Assembly (NCBI GenBank): GCA_016297805.1
Contig: JAEDFX010000026.1
Location: 1-25,832 of the forward strand
Direction of reading: 5' to 3'
DNA length: 25,832 nucleotides
Source: Treponema sp.
Lineage (GTDB): Bacteria; Spirochaetota; Spirochaetia; Treponematales; Treponemataceae
Part shown: piece after piece, positions 7,585-13,683 of the stretch
How positions within the stretch are numbered: position 1 is the first letter of the stretch
Layout: each line of letters starts with the position of its first letter
Made by a program: the position numbers and the translations under genes
The notes under the pieces: generated by a model
Told to the model about the DNA's origin: nothing
Databases searched by the model: none
The model's input: only the letters and a program-made list of their open reading frames with translations

Positions 7585-7812
7585 TTACCTCACTATCTCC
7601 ACTTCAATCAATTCAGCATCCGCTTTACGAACAGAAAGTTCATAACCTCTAACAGTTACTTCAACCGGATCTCCCAATGGAGCAACCTTTCTTACAAAAA
7701 TTTCCACTCCTTTTGTAAGCCCCATATCCATAATTCTGCGCTTAATTGCACCTTCACCAGAAATTTTAACAACCTTTATAGTTGCTCCTGGTTTCACTTC
7801 CTTTAAAGTCAT
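7585..7812 (-). CDS. feoA: FeoA family protein (promoter-distal copy)
   Basis: A 75-residue SH3-like cytosolic protein that interacts with FeoB. It shows the classic FeoA pattern: an N-terminal TLKEVKPGATIKVVKI strand pair, IKRRIMDMGLTKGVEIFV in the middle, and APLGDPVEVTVRGYELSVRKADA near the end. The start at 7812 is preceded by AGAGGT. It ends 4 nt before feoB and lies 21 bp after the other feoA. This is the more canonical of the two copies. Confidence 0.95.
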   Translation of the reverse strand: MTLKEVKPGATIKVVKISGEGAIKRRIMDMGLTKGVEIFVRKVAPLGDPVEVTVRGYELSVRKADAELIEVEIVR

Positions 7813-7833
7813 ATATACCTCTTTTATAAAAAC

Positions 7834-8043
7834 CTAAATAATAATTTTTCCTGTCATTTCACGACTGATTGCTATTCGGGCATCTTTAATTTGGACAATC
7901 AAATTTTCATTCATAGTAGAAACTACACAAACCTCCGCACCAACCACAAAACCAAGATTCTTAAGATGATGTTTTACTTCTTCCAAGCCACCAATCTTTT
8001 TTATTAAATATTCTTCCCCAACCTGGGCCATATATAAAGGCAT
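7834..8043 (-). CDS. FeoA family protein (promoter-proximal copy)
   Basis: A 69-residue FeoA-domain protein, first gene of the feo operon. It has a central LKNLGFVVGAEVCVVSTMN and a NLIVQIKDARIAISREMTGKIII ending typical of FeoA-like SH3 domains, but lacks the APLGDP signature of its neighbour. The ATG at 8043 has AGGAG 6 nt upstream. Tandem divergent FeoA proteins are known in other Feo operons; the separate roles of the two are not settled. Confidence 0.9.
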   Translation of the reverse strand: MPLYMAQVGEEYLIKKIGGLEEVKHHLKNLGFVVGAEVCVVSTMNENLIVQIKDARIAISREMTGKIII

Positions 8044-8071
8044 CTAAAACTCCTGCTCATTCCATAAAAAA

Positions 8072-8119
8072 ACTAACAATAACCGATAATCTAGGAGCCA
8101 ATCACCGATTATTGTTAGT
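8072..8119 (-). promoter_or_regulatory. Inverted repeat in the feo leader
   Basis: ACTAACAATAA (8072-8082) and TTATTGTTAGT (8109-8119) are perfect 11-bp inverted arms with a 26-nt loop, located between the predicted feo transcription start (about 8134) and the first feoA codon. The right arm shares GTTAGT with operator site 1. It could be an mRNA hairpin, an additional protein site, or both. Confidence 0.45.
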
Positions 8120-8189
8120 TATTACTAACAGACATTTATTAATATAGTTAGTTAATACTAACAATGTCAAGTGGTTAGCATTAACTAAC
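8114..8189. promoter_or_regulatory. Three GTTAGT-N4-ACTAAC operators
   Basis: GTTAGTTATTACTAAC (8114-8129), GTTAGTTAATACTAAC (8147-8162) and GTTAGCATTAACTAAC (8174-8189, one arm mismatch) are 16-bp palindromes. Site 2 fills the spacer of the predicted feo promoter, site 3 sits behind its -35, and site 1 lies just downstream of the start. This placement fits repression. The TTAG/CTAA core resembles DtxR/IdeR-type metal repressor sites, so an iron-dependent DtxR-family repressor is a reasonable guess; no such gene is in the window. Confidence 0.7.
8141..8170 (-). promoter_or_regulatory. feo operon promoter
   Basis: On the minus strand a consensus -35 TTGACA (8170-8165) and a -10 TATATT (8146-8141) are separated by 18 bp that contain operator site 2. 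The predicted start is near 8134, giving a leader of about 90 nt before the first feoA. Confidence 0.65.
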
Positions 8190-8204
8190 AAAAAAAATTA
8201 TAAA

Positions 8205-8258
8205 TTTACAAGAACTTAACAATTACAGCGTTGCTTTTTTACAGAAATCATCTATAAC
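8205..8258 (+). promoter_or_regulatory. Pho-box-like repeats and promoter of the PhoB-like gene
   Basis: TTTACA (8205), TTAACA (8216) and TTTACA (8238) lie at 0, 11 and 33 bp, all multiples of 11 bp, as in PhoP/PhoB boxes. A -10 TATAAC (8253-8258) follows, with TTGCTT (8231-8236) 16 bp before it as a weak -35. The ATG at 8265 is only 6 nt after the -10, and no Shine-Dalgarno is visible. A small palindrome ATAACT-A-AGTTAT overlaps the start. Confidence 0.55.
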
Positions 8259-8264
8259 TAAGTT

Positions 8265-8933
8265 ATGATTTTTATACTTGAAGATGATGATAATATCCGA
8301 AAACTCATAAATTATTCCTTAACAAGCCAGGGATTTCAGGTGCAGGATTTTTCTTTACCTTCTGCCTTATGGAATGTAATCGAAAATACAATACCGGATT
8401 TGTTTCTGCTGGATATTATGCTTCCAGAGGAAGATGGTATTTCAATTCTTAAAAAACTCCGTTCAAATCCTAAAACATCTTCAATACCAGTAATTATGCT
8501 TACTGCAAAAGACACCGAATACGATGTAGTCACAGGTCTGGACGCAGGTGCTGATGATTATGTAACAAAGCCTTTTGGAATGATGGCGTTGGTTTCCAGA
8601 ATTAAGGCTGTTCTTCGCCGCTATGAAAAAACTGACACTAAAAAAGAGGTACTTGAAGCAGGTGGTATCAAAATTGATGAAAATCAGCATACAGTTTTTG
8701 CAGGACCTCAACAGCTTTTCCTTACTGTAAAAGAATTTGATCTTCTGGTTCTTCTTGTAAAAAATCGGGGAAACGTTCTTACAAGAGAACAGTTGCTGGA
8801 ACATATATGGGAAATTTCTACAGAAGTAGAAAGTCGTACAGTCGATGTTCATATCAGAACCCTAAGACAAAAACTTGGTGATTTTGAAAAAAATATCGAA
8901 ACTATTCGTGGAGTTGGATATAAGTTTATATGA
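8265..8933 (+). CDS. phoB: OmpR/PhoB-family response regulator
   Basis: A 222-residue two-component regulator. The receiver domain (1-115) has the acidic pocket EDDDN (6-10), the phospho-acceptor Asp in LLDIMLPEEDG, and the VTKPFG lysine loop. The winged-helix DNA-binding domain (about 128-222) has LTVKEFDLLVLLVKNRG, the recognition helix region VESRTVDVHIRTLRQKLG, and ends IRGVGYKFI. Its stop overlaps the kinase start (ATGA), so the pair is co-translated. The phosphate role is inferred from the PhoR-like kinase, the downstream Na/Pi cotransporter with PhoU-like tail, and matching 11-bp-spaced boxes upstream of both. Gram-positive relatives are called PhoP. Confidence 0.85.
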   Translation: MIFILEDDDNIRKLINYSLTSQGFQVQDFSLPSALWNVIENTIPDLFLLDIMLPEEDGISILKKLRSNPKTSSIPVIMLTAKDTEYDVVTGLDAGADDYVTKPFGMMALVSRIKAVLRRYEKTDTKKEVLEAGGIKIDENQHTVFAGPQQLFLTVKEFDLLVLLVKNRGNVLTREQLLEHIWEISTEVESRTVDVHIRTLRQKLGDFEKNIETIRGVGYKFI

Positions 8934-10258
8934 AAAAAAAATCCCTATCCTTCAAAATATTCATTAACACATTCTTAACTGGAACTCTGATTTATTTTAT
9001 CTGTGCATTCTTTTTTATTTCAAATATGTACGGATACTTTGAGAATCAGATTTTTTCAGAACTAGAAACAGAAAGTACCTTTCTTGAAAACTACGTTCTT
9101 GACGGAAATCTGAGTCAATTATCCGCCTTACAAACAAAAAATCGTATCACTCTTATACATTCAGACGGAACTGTATACTTTGACAACACAGTTGATGCCG
9201 CTTCTTTGGAAAATCACGGAGGTCGTGCTGAATTCCTTACTGCAAAAACAAACGGCTCAGCAAAGATATCCCGCTTTTCCTCAACAATGACAGAAAAAAC
9301 TCTGTATTTCACATCCCTTCTCTCAAATGGTGATGTATTACGAATCAGCTGTAATCAACATTCTGTATGGGTACTAGTATTAGGAATGAGCCAGATTTTA
9401 TTGATTATGCTTGTAATAGCAGTAATTATTTCCGGATGCTCTGCTTCCTGGATCAGCAAAAAAATTGTTGAACCATTGAACAAAATTGACCTTGAAAATC
9501 CAGAAACTAGTGAAGTTTATGAAGAACTGAGACCATTCACAAAACGAATTGCAGAAGAAAACTTTGAAAAAGCCCAGAGAGAAGAATTACGCCAGCAATT
9601 TACTGCTAATGTAAGCCATGAATTAAAAACTCCACTTACCAGCATCAGTGGTTTTGCAGAAATATTAAAAGCAGGCGGAATAACTGAAGATACTACAAAA
9701 GATTTTGCCAGTTCCATTTATGATGAAGCACAAAGAATGATTACTCTGGTAAATGACATAATTAAACTTTCCAAGCTGGACGAAAAATCAATAAGTTTGG
9801 AAAAAGAAGCTATAAGTTTGCGAGAACTTTGCAGAGAAATCATGAATATTCTTTCACCAAGTGCTAAAAGTAGAAATATTACAATCAACCTTAGCGGTGA
9901 CAGTGGCCTCATTAATGGAGTTCAGCCTGTTATTTATGAAATGCTTTATAACCTCATTGATAATGCAATAAAATATAATAATATTAATGGAACTGTAGAA
10001 ATTCAGATAAAAAATATAATGGAAACAAACCGCGTAATTCTTACCGTAAAAGACACCGGAATTGGAATTCCTGCTTACGAAAAAGACCGAATATTTGAAC
10101 GTTTCTATAGAATTGATAAAAGCCGTTCAAAACAGAATGGTGGTACAGGACTAGGCCTCAGCATAGTAAAACACGCTGCAAAATATCACGATGCAAGCAT
10201 TCTGGTAGACAGCGAAGTAGGAAAAGGCAGCACTTTCACAGTGATTTTTCCGGTTTAG
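8930..10258 (+). CDS. phoR: PhoR-like sensor histidine kinase
   Basis: A 442-residue membrane kinase. Span 1 is at about 9-31, an extracytoplasmic region of about 115 residues follows, and span 2 is at about 147-170. The HisKA helix FTANVSHELKTPLTS places the phospho-accepting histidine at residue 230. The ATPase domain shows the N box (NLIDNAIKYNN), G1 (VKDTGIGIP), F box (RIFERFYRIDKSRS) and G2 (GGTGLGLSIVKH). The H-box sequence and lack of extra sensor domains resemble PhoR. It overlaps the regulator gene by 4 bp and is followed after about 100 bp by the Na/Pi cotransporter with its own Pho-box promoter. Confidence 0.88.
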   Translation: MKKKSLSFKIFINTFLTGTLIYFICAFFFISNMYGYFENQIFSELETESTFLENYVLDGNLSQLSALQTKNRITLIHSDGTVYFDNTVDAASLENHGGRAEFLTAKTNGSAKISRFSSTMTEKTLYFTSLLSNGDVLRISCNQHSVWVLVLGMSQILLIMLVIAVIISGCSASWISKKIVEPLNKIDLENPETSEVYEELRPFTKRIAEENFEKAQREELRQQFTANVSHELKTPLTSISGFAEILKAGGITEDTTKDFASSIYDEAQRMITLVNDIIKLSKLDEKSISLEKEAISLRELCREIMNILSPSAKSRNITINLSGDSGLINGVQPVIYEMLYNLIDNAIKYNNINGTVEIQIKNIMETNRVILTVKDTGIGIPAYEKDRIFERFYRIDKSRSKQNGGTGLGLSIVKHAAKYHDASILVDSEVGKGSTFTVIFPV

Positions 10259-10285
10259 TCTTAAACCTGACAAATACATATATTT

Positions 10286-10341
10286 TTTACGAAAATTTTA
10301 CAGAAAATTTACATAAACTTCATTTTCAAATCCTCTATACT
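10286..10341 (+). promoter_or_regulatory. Pho-box-like repeats and promoter of the Na/Pi cotransporter
   Basis: TTTACG (10286), TTTACA (10297) and TTTACA (10308) are exactly 11 bp apart, with a weaker TTCATT in phase at 10319. A -10 TATACT (10336-10341) follows and there is no good -35, as expected of an activator-dependent promoter. The ATG at 10358 gives a leader of about 10 nt without a Shine-Dalgarno. A palindrome CATAGT-TAG-ACTATG overlaps the start codon. Confidence 0.65.
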
Positions 10342-10357
10342 TTGCCATAGTTAGACT

Positions 10358-12007
10358 ATGATTTTGAATGTACTTTCACAGATTGTAGGTTTTATTGGAG
10401 CCCTTTGTCTGCTGCTTTTTGGCATGAACATGCTGAGTAACGGTATTCAGAAGGGTGCAGGAAGCGGACTTCAAAAGCTGCTGGGAAAAATTACAGGAAA
10501 TCGTTTTTATGCGGTACTTACAGGAATAGGTGTTACCGCTATAATCCAGTCTTCTGGTGCCACCACAGTCATGGTTGTTTCCTTCGTAAATGCAGAAATC
10601 CTGACTTTGGAACAGGCTATCGGTGTAATTTTCGGTGCAAACATCGGTACTACAGTCACTGCATGGATTGTTTCGCTTTTCGGATTTAGTTTTTCAATTT
10701 CTGCAATGGCCATTCCTCTTTTTGGTTTTGGATACATTCTAAAACACTTTAAACGCTTTAAAATACATAATTTTGCCGAATGTTTTATGGGGTTTGCCCT
10801 TTTATTTATGGGACTGGGACTTTTAAAAGAAAGTCTGACCCTCGGTCCTGCTGCAAGCCGCATTTTTACAGCCATAAACAGCTGGGGAATTGCAGGAATC
10901 TTACTTGGAGTTTTGATTGGCGCCGTAATTACTGCCCTCATTCATTCCAGTTCTGCTATGACTGCAATAGTTCTAACTATGGCAGCAAATGGTTCACTAA
11001 GCTGGGAACTAAGTGCGGCCATTGTACTTGGAAGTAACATTGGTTCTACAGTAGATGCAGTTATGTCCAGCTTTGGCGCTTCGGTGAATGCCCGTAGAAC
11101 TGCTTTAGTTCATGTAGGCTTTAACGTTGCCGGAACATTTATTGCCCTTTTAATTTTCAAACCATTCCTGCAGCTTATAGATTTTATTGTTCCTCTTGAA
11201 CCTACAGCAAATATTACAACTCACATTGCTATGCTCCATACAGTTTTCAACATATGTGCCACACTTATTTTTGTACCATTCGTAAACCATATTGCAAATC
11301 TTTCCCGAAAAATTATTCCGGAAGAAACCGCGGCGAAAGATCAACATTATCATTTACCAGCAATCTTACCTCATTCAAGAATCAGTGCCGATGTATACTC
11401 ATTCCAAATTCAGAAAGAAATCACAAAAATGGGAGCTAAAGTTATGGAAATGTTTGATTCTGTATGTAACAGCTTCCTGAATCCAAAAAATGCTGATGAA
11501 GAAAACGAGCGTGTAAAAAATCTGGAAAATTATATTGATGAAATGAATGGAGCTATTACCGAATTCCTTCAGAAATGTGCCCGACTGCCAAATGCGAATC
11601 ACAATGACCGAATTCATTTTTCTGCTCTCCTTCATACAACAGATATTTTGGAAAATCTCAGCGATGAGACCTGTTCTTTAATGCATACTGTAAAGAAATA
11701 CGTCTCAGGAGAAGGCTTTGATTCTAACTCTAAACGCGTAAAAGAAATTGAAGATTATGTTGAACGGGTTCGTATTTTCTATGAACAGGTTTGTCTTTAC
11801 TTTACAGTTGGCTTTACACAGGATGAAAAACTGACAGGAGAAGCAATCGAACAGAAAATCGATGATACAAAGAAAGAGCTTAAACGAGCCAGCCGAAAAC
11901 GTCTTGAAGCAGGTGCAGATGTTAAAGAAGAGCTTCAGTATATTGATATTGTCCGAAAGGTTGAACGAGCCGGTGACTGTGTTTATGCCCTGCTACAAGG
12001 AGTTTAA
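10358..12007 (+). CDS. Na/Pi cotransporter with PhoU-like C-terminal domain
   Basis: A 549-residue inner-membrane protein of the NptA/YjbB type, importing or exporting phosphate with Na+. Two inverted repeats of the PF02690 core are visible: GANIGTTVTAW paired with IQSSGATTVMVVSFVN, and GSNIGSTVDAV paired with IHSSSAMTAIVLTMAANG. Membrane segments run to about residue 315. The last 200 residues are charged and helical (from about KEITKMGAKVMEMFDS), fitting the PhoU-like helical bundle found at the end of this family. Position after the two-component pair and the 11-bp-phased boxes upstream argue for phosphate control. Confidence 0.92.
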   Translation: MILNVLSQIVGFIGALCLLLFGMNMLSNGIQKGAGSGLQKLLGKITGNRFYAVLTGIGVTAIIQSSGATTVMVVSFVNAEILTLEQAIGVIFGANIGTTVTAWIVSLFGFSFSISAMAIPLFGFGYILKHFKRFKIHNFAECFMGFALLFMGLGLLKESLTLGPAASRIFTAINSWGIAGILLGVLIGAVITALIHSSSAMTAIVLTMAANGSLSWELSAAIVLGSNIGSTVDAVMSSFGASVNARRTALVHVGFNVAGTFIALLIFKPFLQLIDFIVPLEPTANITTHIAMLHTVFNICATLIFVPFVNHIANLSRKIIPEETAAKDQHYHLPAILPHSRISADVYSFQIQKEITKMGAKVMEMFDSVCNSFLNPKNADEENERVKNLENYIDEMNGAITEFLQKCARLPNANHNDRIHFSALLHTTDILENLSDETCSLMHTVKKYVSGEGFDSNSKRVKEIEDYVERVRIFYEQVCLYFTVGFTQDEKLTGEAIEQKIDDTKKELKRASRKRLEAGADVKEELQYIDIVRKVERAGDCVYALLQGV

Positions 12008-12098
12008 GTTCCCCGATTTTCAGTCCCTTTGTCCTACAAATAATACGTAATATTGTCGCAAAATAAAATAAGTGGTAGACTCAGAAACTGAGGAATTT

Positions 12099-12512
12099 AT
12101 GTGGCTCATATTTGCAATTTTATCATCTTTTTTTGCGGCTTTGACTTCTATTTTAGCAAAGGTTGGAATTGAAGACGTGAGTTCAAATCTTGCTACAGCA
12201 ATTAGAACTTGTGTTGTAGTAATAATGTCCTGGGTTATGGTTTTTGTTACAAATCAGCAATCAGGTCTTGGTGAGATTTCTAAAAGAAGCTGGATTTTCC
12301 TGATTTTATCTGGACTGGCAACCGGTCTCAGCTGGCTCTGCTATTATCGTGCCCTTCAGATTGGAGAAGCCAGCAAAGTTGTGCCAATTGATAAATTAAG
12401 CGTAGTTCTAACGCTTATTCTGGCTTTTGTATTCTTACACGAAACTTTTACCTGGAAAAGTATAACAGGCTGTATTCTTATTACCGCTGGCACTTTGTTC
12501 ATGGTTCTCTAA
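12099..12512 (+). CDS. Half-size EamA/DMT-family transporter
   Basis: A 137-residue membrane protein with about five hydrophobic segments, one EamA repeat rather than the usual two. LSGLATGLSWLCYYRALQIGEASKVVPIDKLSVVL near the centre and the FLHETFTWKSITGCILITAG ending are family hallmarks. Single-repeat members presumably work as dimers; the substrate is unknown. I prefer the ATG at 12099 (GAGGA at 12090-12094) over an upstream in-frame GTG at 12072. A CTCAG-AAA-CTGAG hairpin (12080-12092) partly covers that ribosome site. It converges on the AlkD gene with only 5 bp between stops. Confidence 0.88.
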   Translation: MWLIFAILSSFFAALTSILAKVGIEDVSSNLATAIRTCVVVIMSWVMVFVTNQQSGLGEISKRSWIFLILSGLATGLSWLCYYRALQIGEASKVVPIDKLSVVLTLILAFVFLHETFTWKSITGCILITAGTLFMVL

Positions 12513-12517
12513 AACGT

Positions 12518-13207
12518 TTACTTTTTGATTTTCAGACTGTTAAGATATTCCTTCTGTTCAGGAGTGATTCTAAAACTTTCACGAGCTTTCTGAATTGCTT
12601 TATTGTGAGTCCAGGTATCCATCTGTCTGGTTTTTAAAAATTCAATTGCACTATCCCACTGTTTTACCAAAGCATCTGCAAAAAGCCATGCAGTCATCAT
12701 GTTAACATAATATTCATCAGAACGAATTTCTGCTGCCCAAGACAGATATTCAGGTTTAAAATCCTCGTCTAAAAAATATTTTTTTATTAAAAGCATAGCA
12801 ACTCGTTTTGTATAGGGTGCATCATCTTTTATCCATTCAGAAATTTTCAAAATAAGCTTATGATGATTTTTATCAAAAGTTTTCGCTCCAACACCATCAC
12901 TTATAGCCCAGTTATTTATGTAAGGTAAAAACTGTTCAAGGGCAGCCACACATCTTTCATAATCTTTTATTTCAGAAATCAGCATTACCTGTAAAGAATT
13001 TTCTTCTTGAAATTCGTGAGGTAAAGAATTCATGAATTTTTCAATTTCTTCCTCTGCCTCGGTATGAACTTCCTTAATTATTTTTTTATATTCAGGTGAG
13101 CGAATTCCTATAAAAGCTTCTCTTGGCATATTTGGAACCAGTTTTGAAAGAAAATCACCATATTTTTGATCTTGATGGCGGTATAAAATTTCCTGAATTT
13201 TTGTCAT
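12518..13207 (-). CDS. AlkD-like DNA alkylation repair protein
   Basis: A 229-residue all-helical HEAT-like protein of the DNA alkylation repair (COG4912, AlkD) family, which removes alkylated purines. Visible family features are FIGIRSPEYKKIIKEV near the N-terminus, YINNWAISDGVGAKTF in the middle, SEWIKDDAPYTKRVAMLLIKKYFL, and the C-terminal DTWTHNKAIQKARES. The frame extends upstream to 13279, but the ATG at 13207 has AAGGA 8 nt before it, and the longer form would cover the csoR promoter. It is divergent from csoR. Confidence 0.85.
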   Translation of the reverse strand: MTKIQEILYRHQDQKYGDFLSKLVPNMPREAFIGIRSPEYKKIIKEVHTEAEEEIEKFMNSLPHEFQEENSLQVMLISEIKDYERCVAALEQFLPYINNWAISDGVGAKTFDKNHHKLILKISEWIKDDAPYTKRVAMLLIKKYFLDEDFKPEYLSWAAEIRSDEYYVNMMTAWLFADALVKQWDSAIEFLKTRQMDTWTHNKAIQKARESFRITPEQKEYLNSLKIKK

Positions 13208-13270
13208 ATACAACATCCTTAAAAAACAACTTATTATAACATCTTTTAATCGTTCAAACAATTTTATTTC

Positions 13271-13326
13271 TTGACACATACCCCCTATGGGTATATATTA
13301 ACAACGAAACATACCCCTTAGGGGTA
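13271..13326 (+). promoter_or_regulatory. csoR-copA promoter with two CsoR-type operators
   Basis: TTGACA (13271-13276) and TATATT (13294-13299) are separated by 17 bp. The spacer is filled by ATACCC-N5-GGGTAT (13278-13294). A second, perfect palindrome TACCCCTTAGGGGTA lies at 13312-13326, between the -10 and the csoR start. CsoR-family repressors bind such GC-rich TACCCC/GGGGTA palindromes, so copper-relieved autorepression is expected. Confidence 0.85.
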
Positions 13327-13346
13327 AATTTTCGGGGATAAATTAC

Positions 13347-13670
13347 ATGGAAATCAGTAATCAGACAGCAGACGAATGTCCATGCTGTTCAGGAAAACAC
13401 AAAGAAAGAGATGAAAAAGAATTCAAAGACTTAATGAACCGCCTGAAAAGAATAGAGGGACAGGTTCGTGGAGTTCAGAACATGCTGGAAAACGGAGTTT
13501 ATTGTACAGATATTCTTGTTCAAGTCTCAGCAATAAATTCTGCGCTAAACAGCTTTAATAAAGTTCTGCTGGGAAATCATTTAAGAACTTGCGTCGCTGA
13601 AAATATCAGAAATGGAAACGACGAAGTTATTGATGAACTGGCTGAAACACTTCAAAAACTTATGAAATAA
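13347..13670 (+). CDS. csoR: CsoR-family copper-sensing repressor
   Basis: A 107-residue DUF156 protein. The conserved LKRIEGQVRGVQNMLENG helix precedes the Cu(I) ligands C53 (GVYCTDI), H78 and C82 (NHLRTCV), giving the C-H-C triad of copper sensors rather than the formaldehyde or sulfide variants. The N-terminus carries a further CPCCSGKH metal-binding-like stretch (11-18). GGGGAT precedes the ATG. copA starts 13 bp after the stop, with GAGGA between them, so the two form one operon. Confidence 0.95.
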   Translation: MEISNQTADECPCCSGKHKERDEKEFKDLMNRLKRIEGQVRGVQNMLENGVYCTDILVQVSAINSALNSFNKVLLGNHLRTCVAENIRNGNDEVIDELAETLQKLMK

Positions 13671-13683
13671 CGAGGAACTGGAA

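Noticed and set aside
10252..10267. GGTTTA-GTCT-TAAACC as a terminator after the kinase gene
   Set aside because: A 6-bp stem without a following T run.
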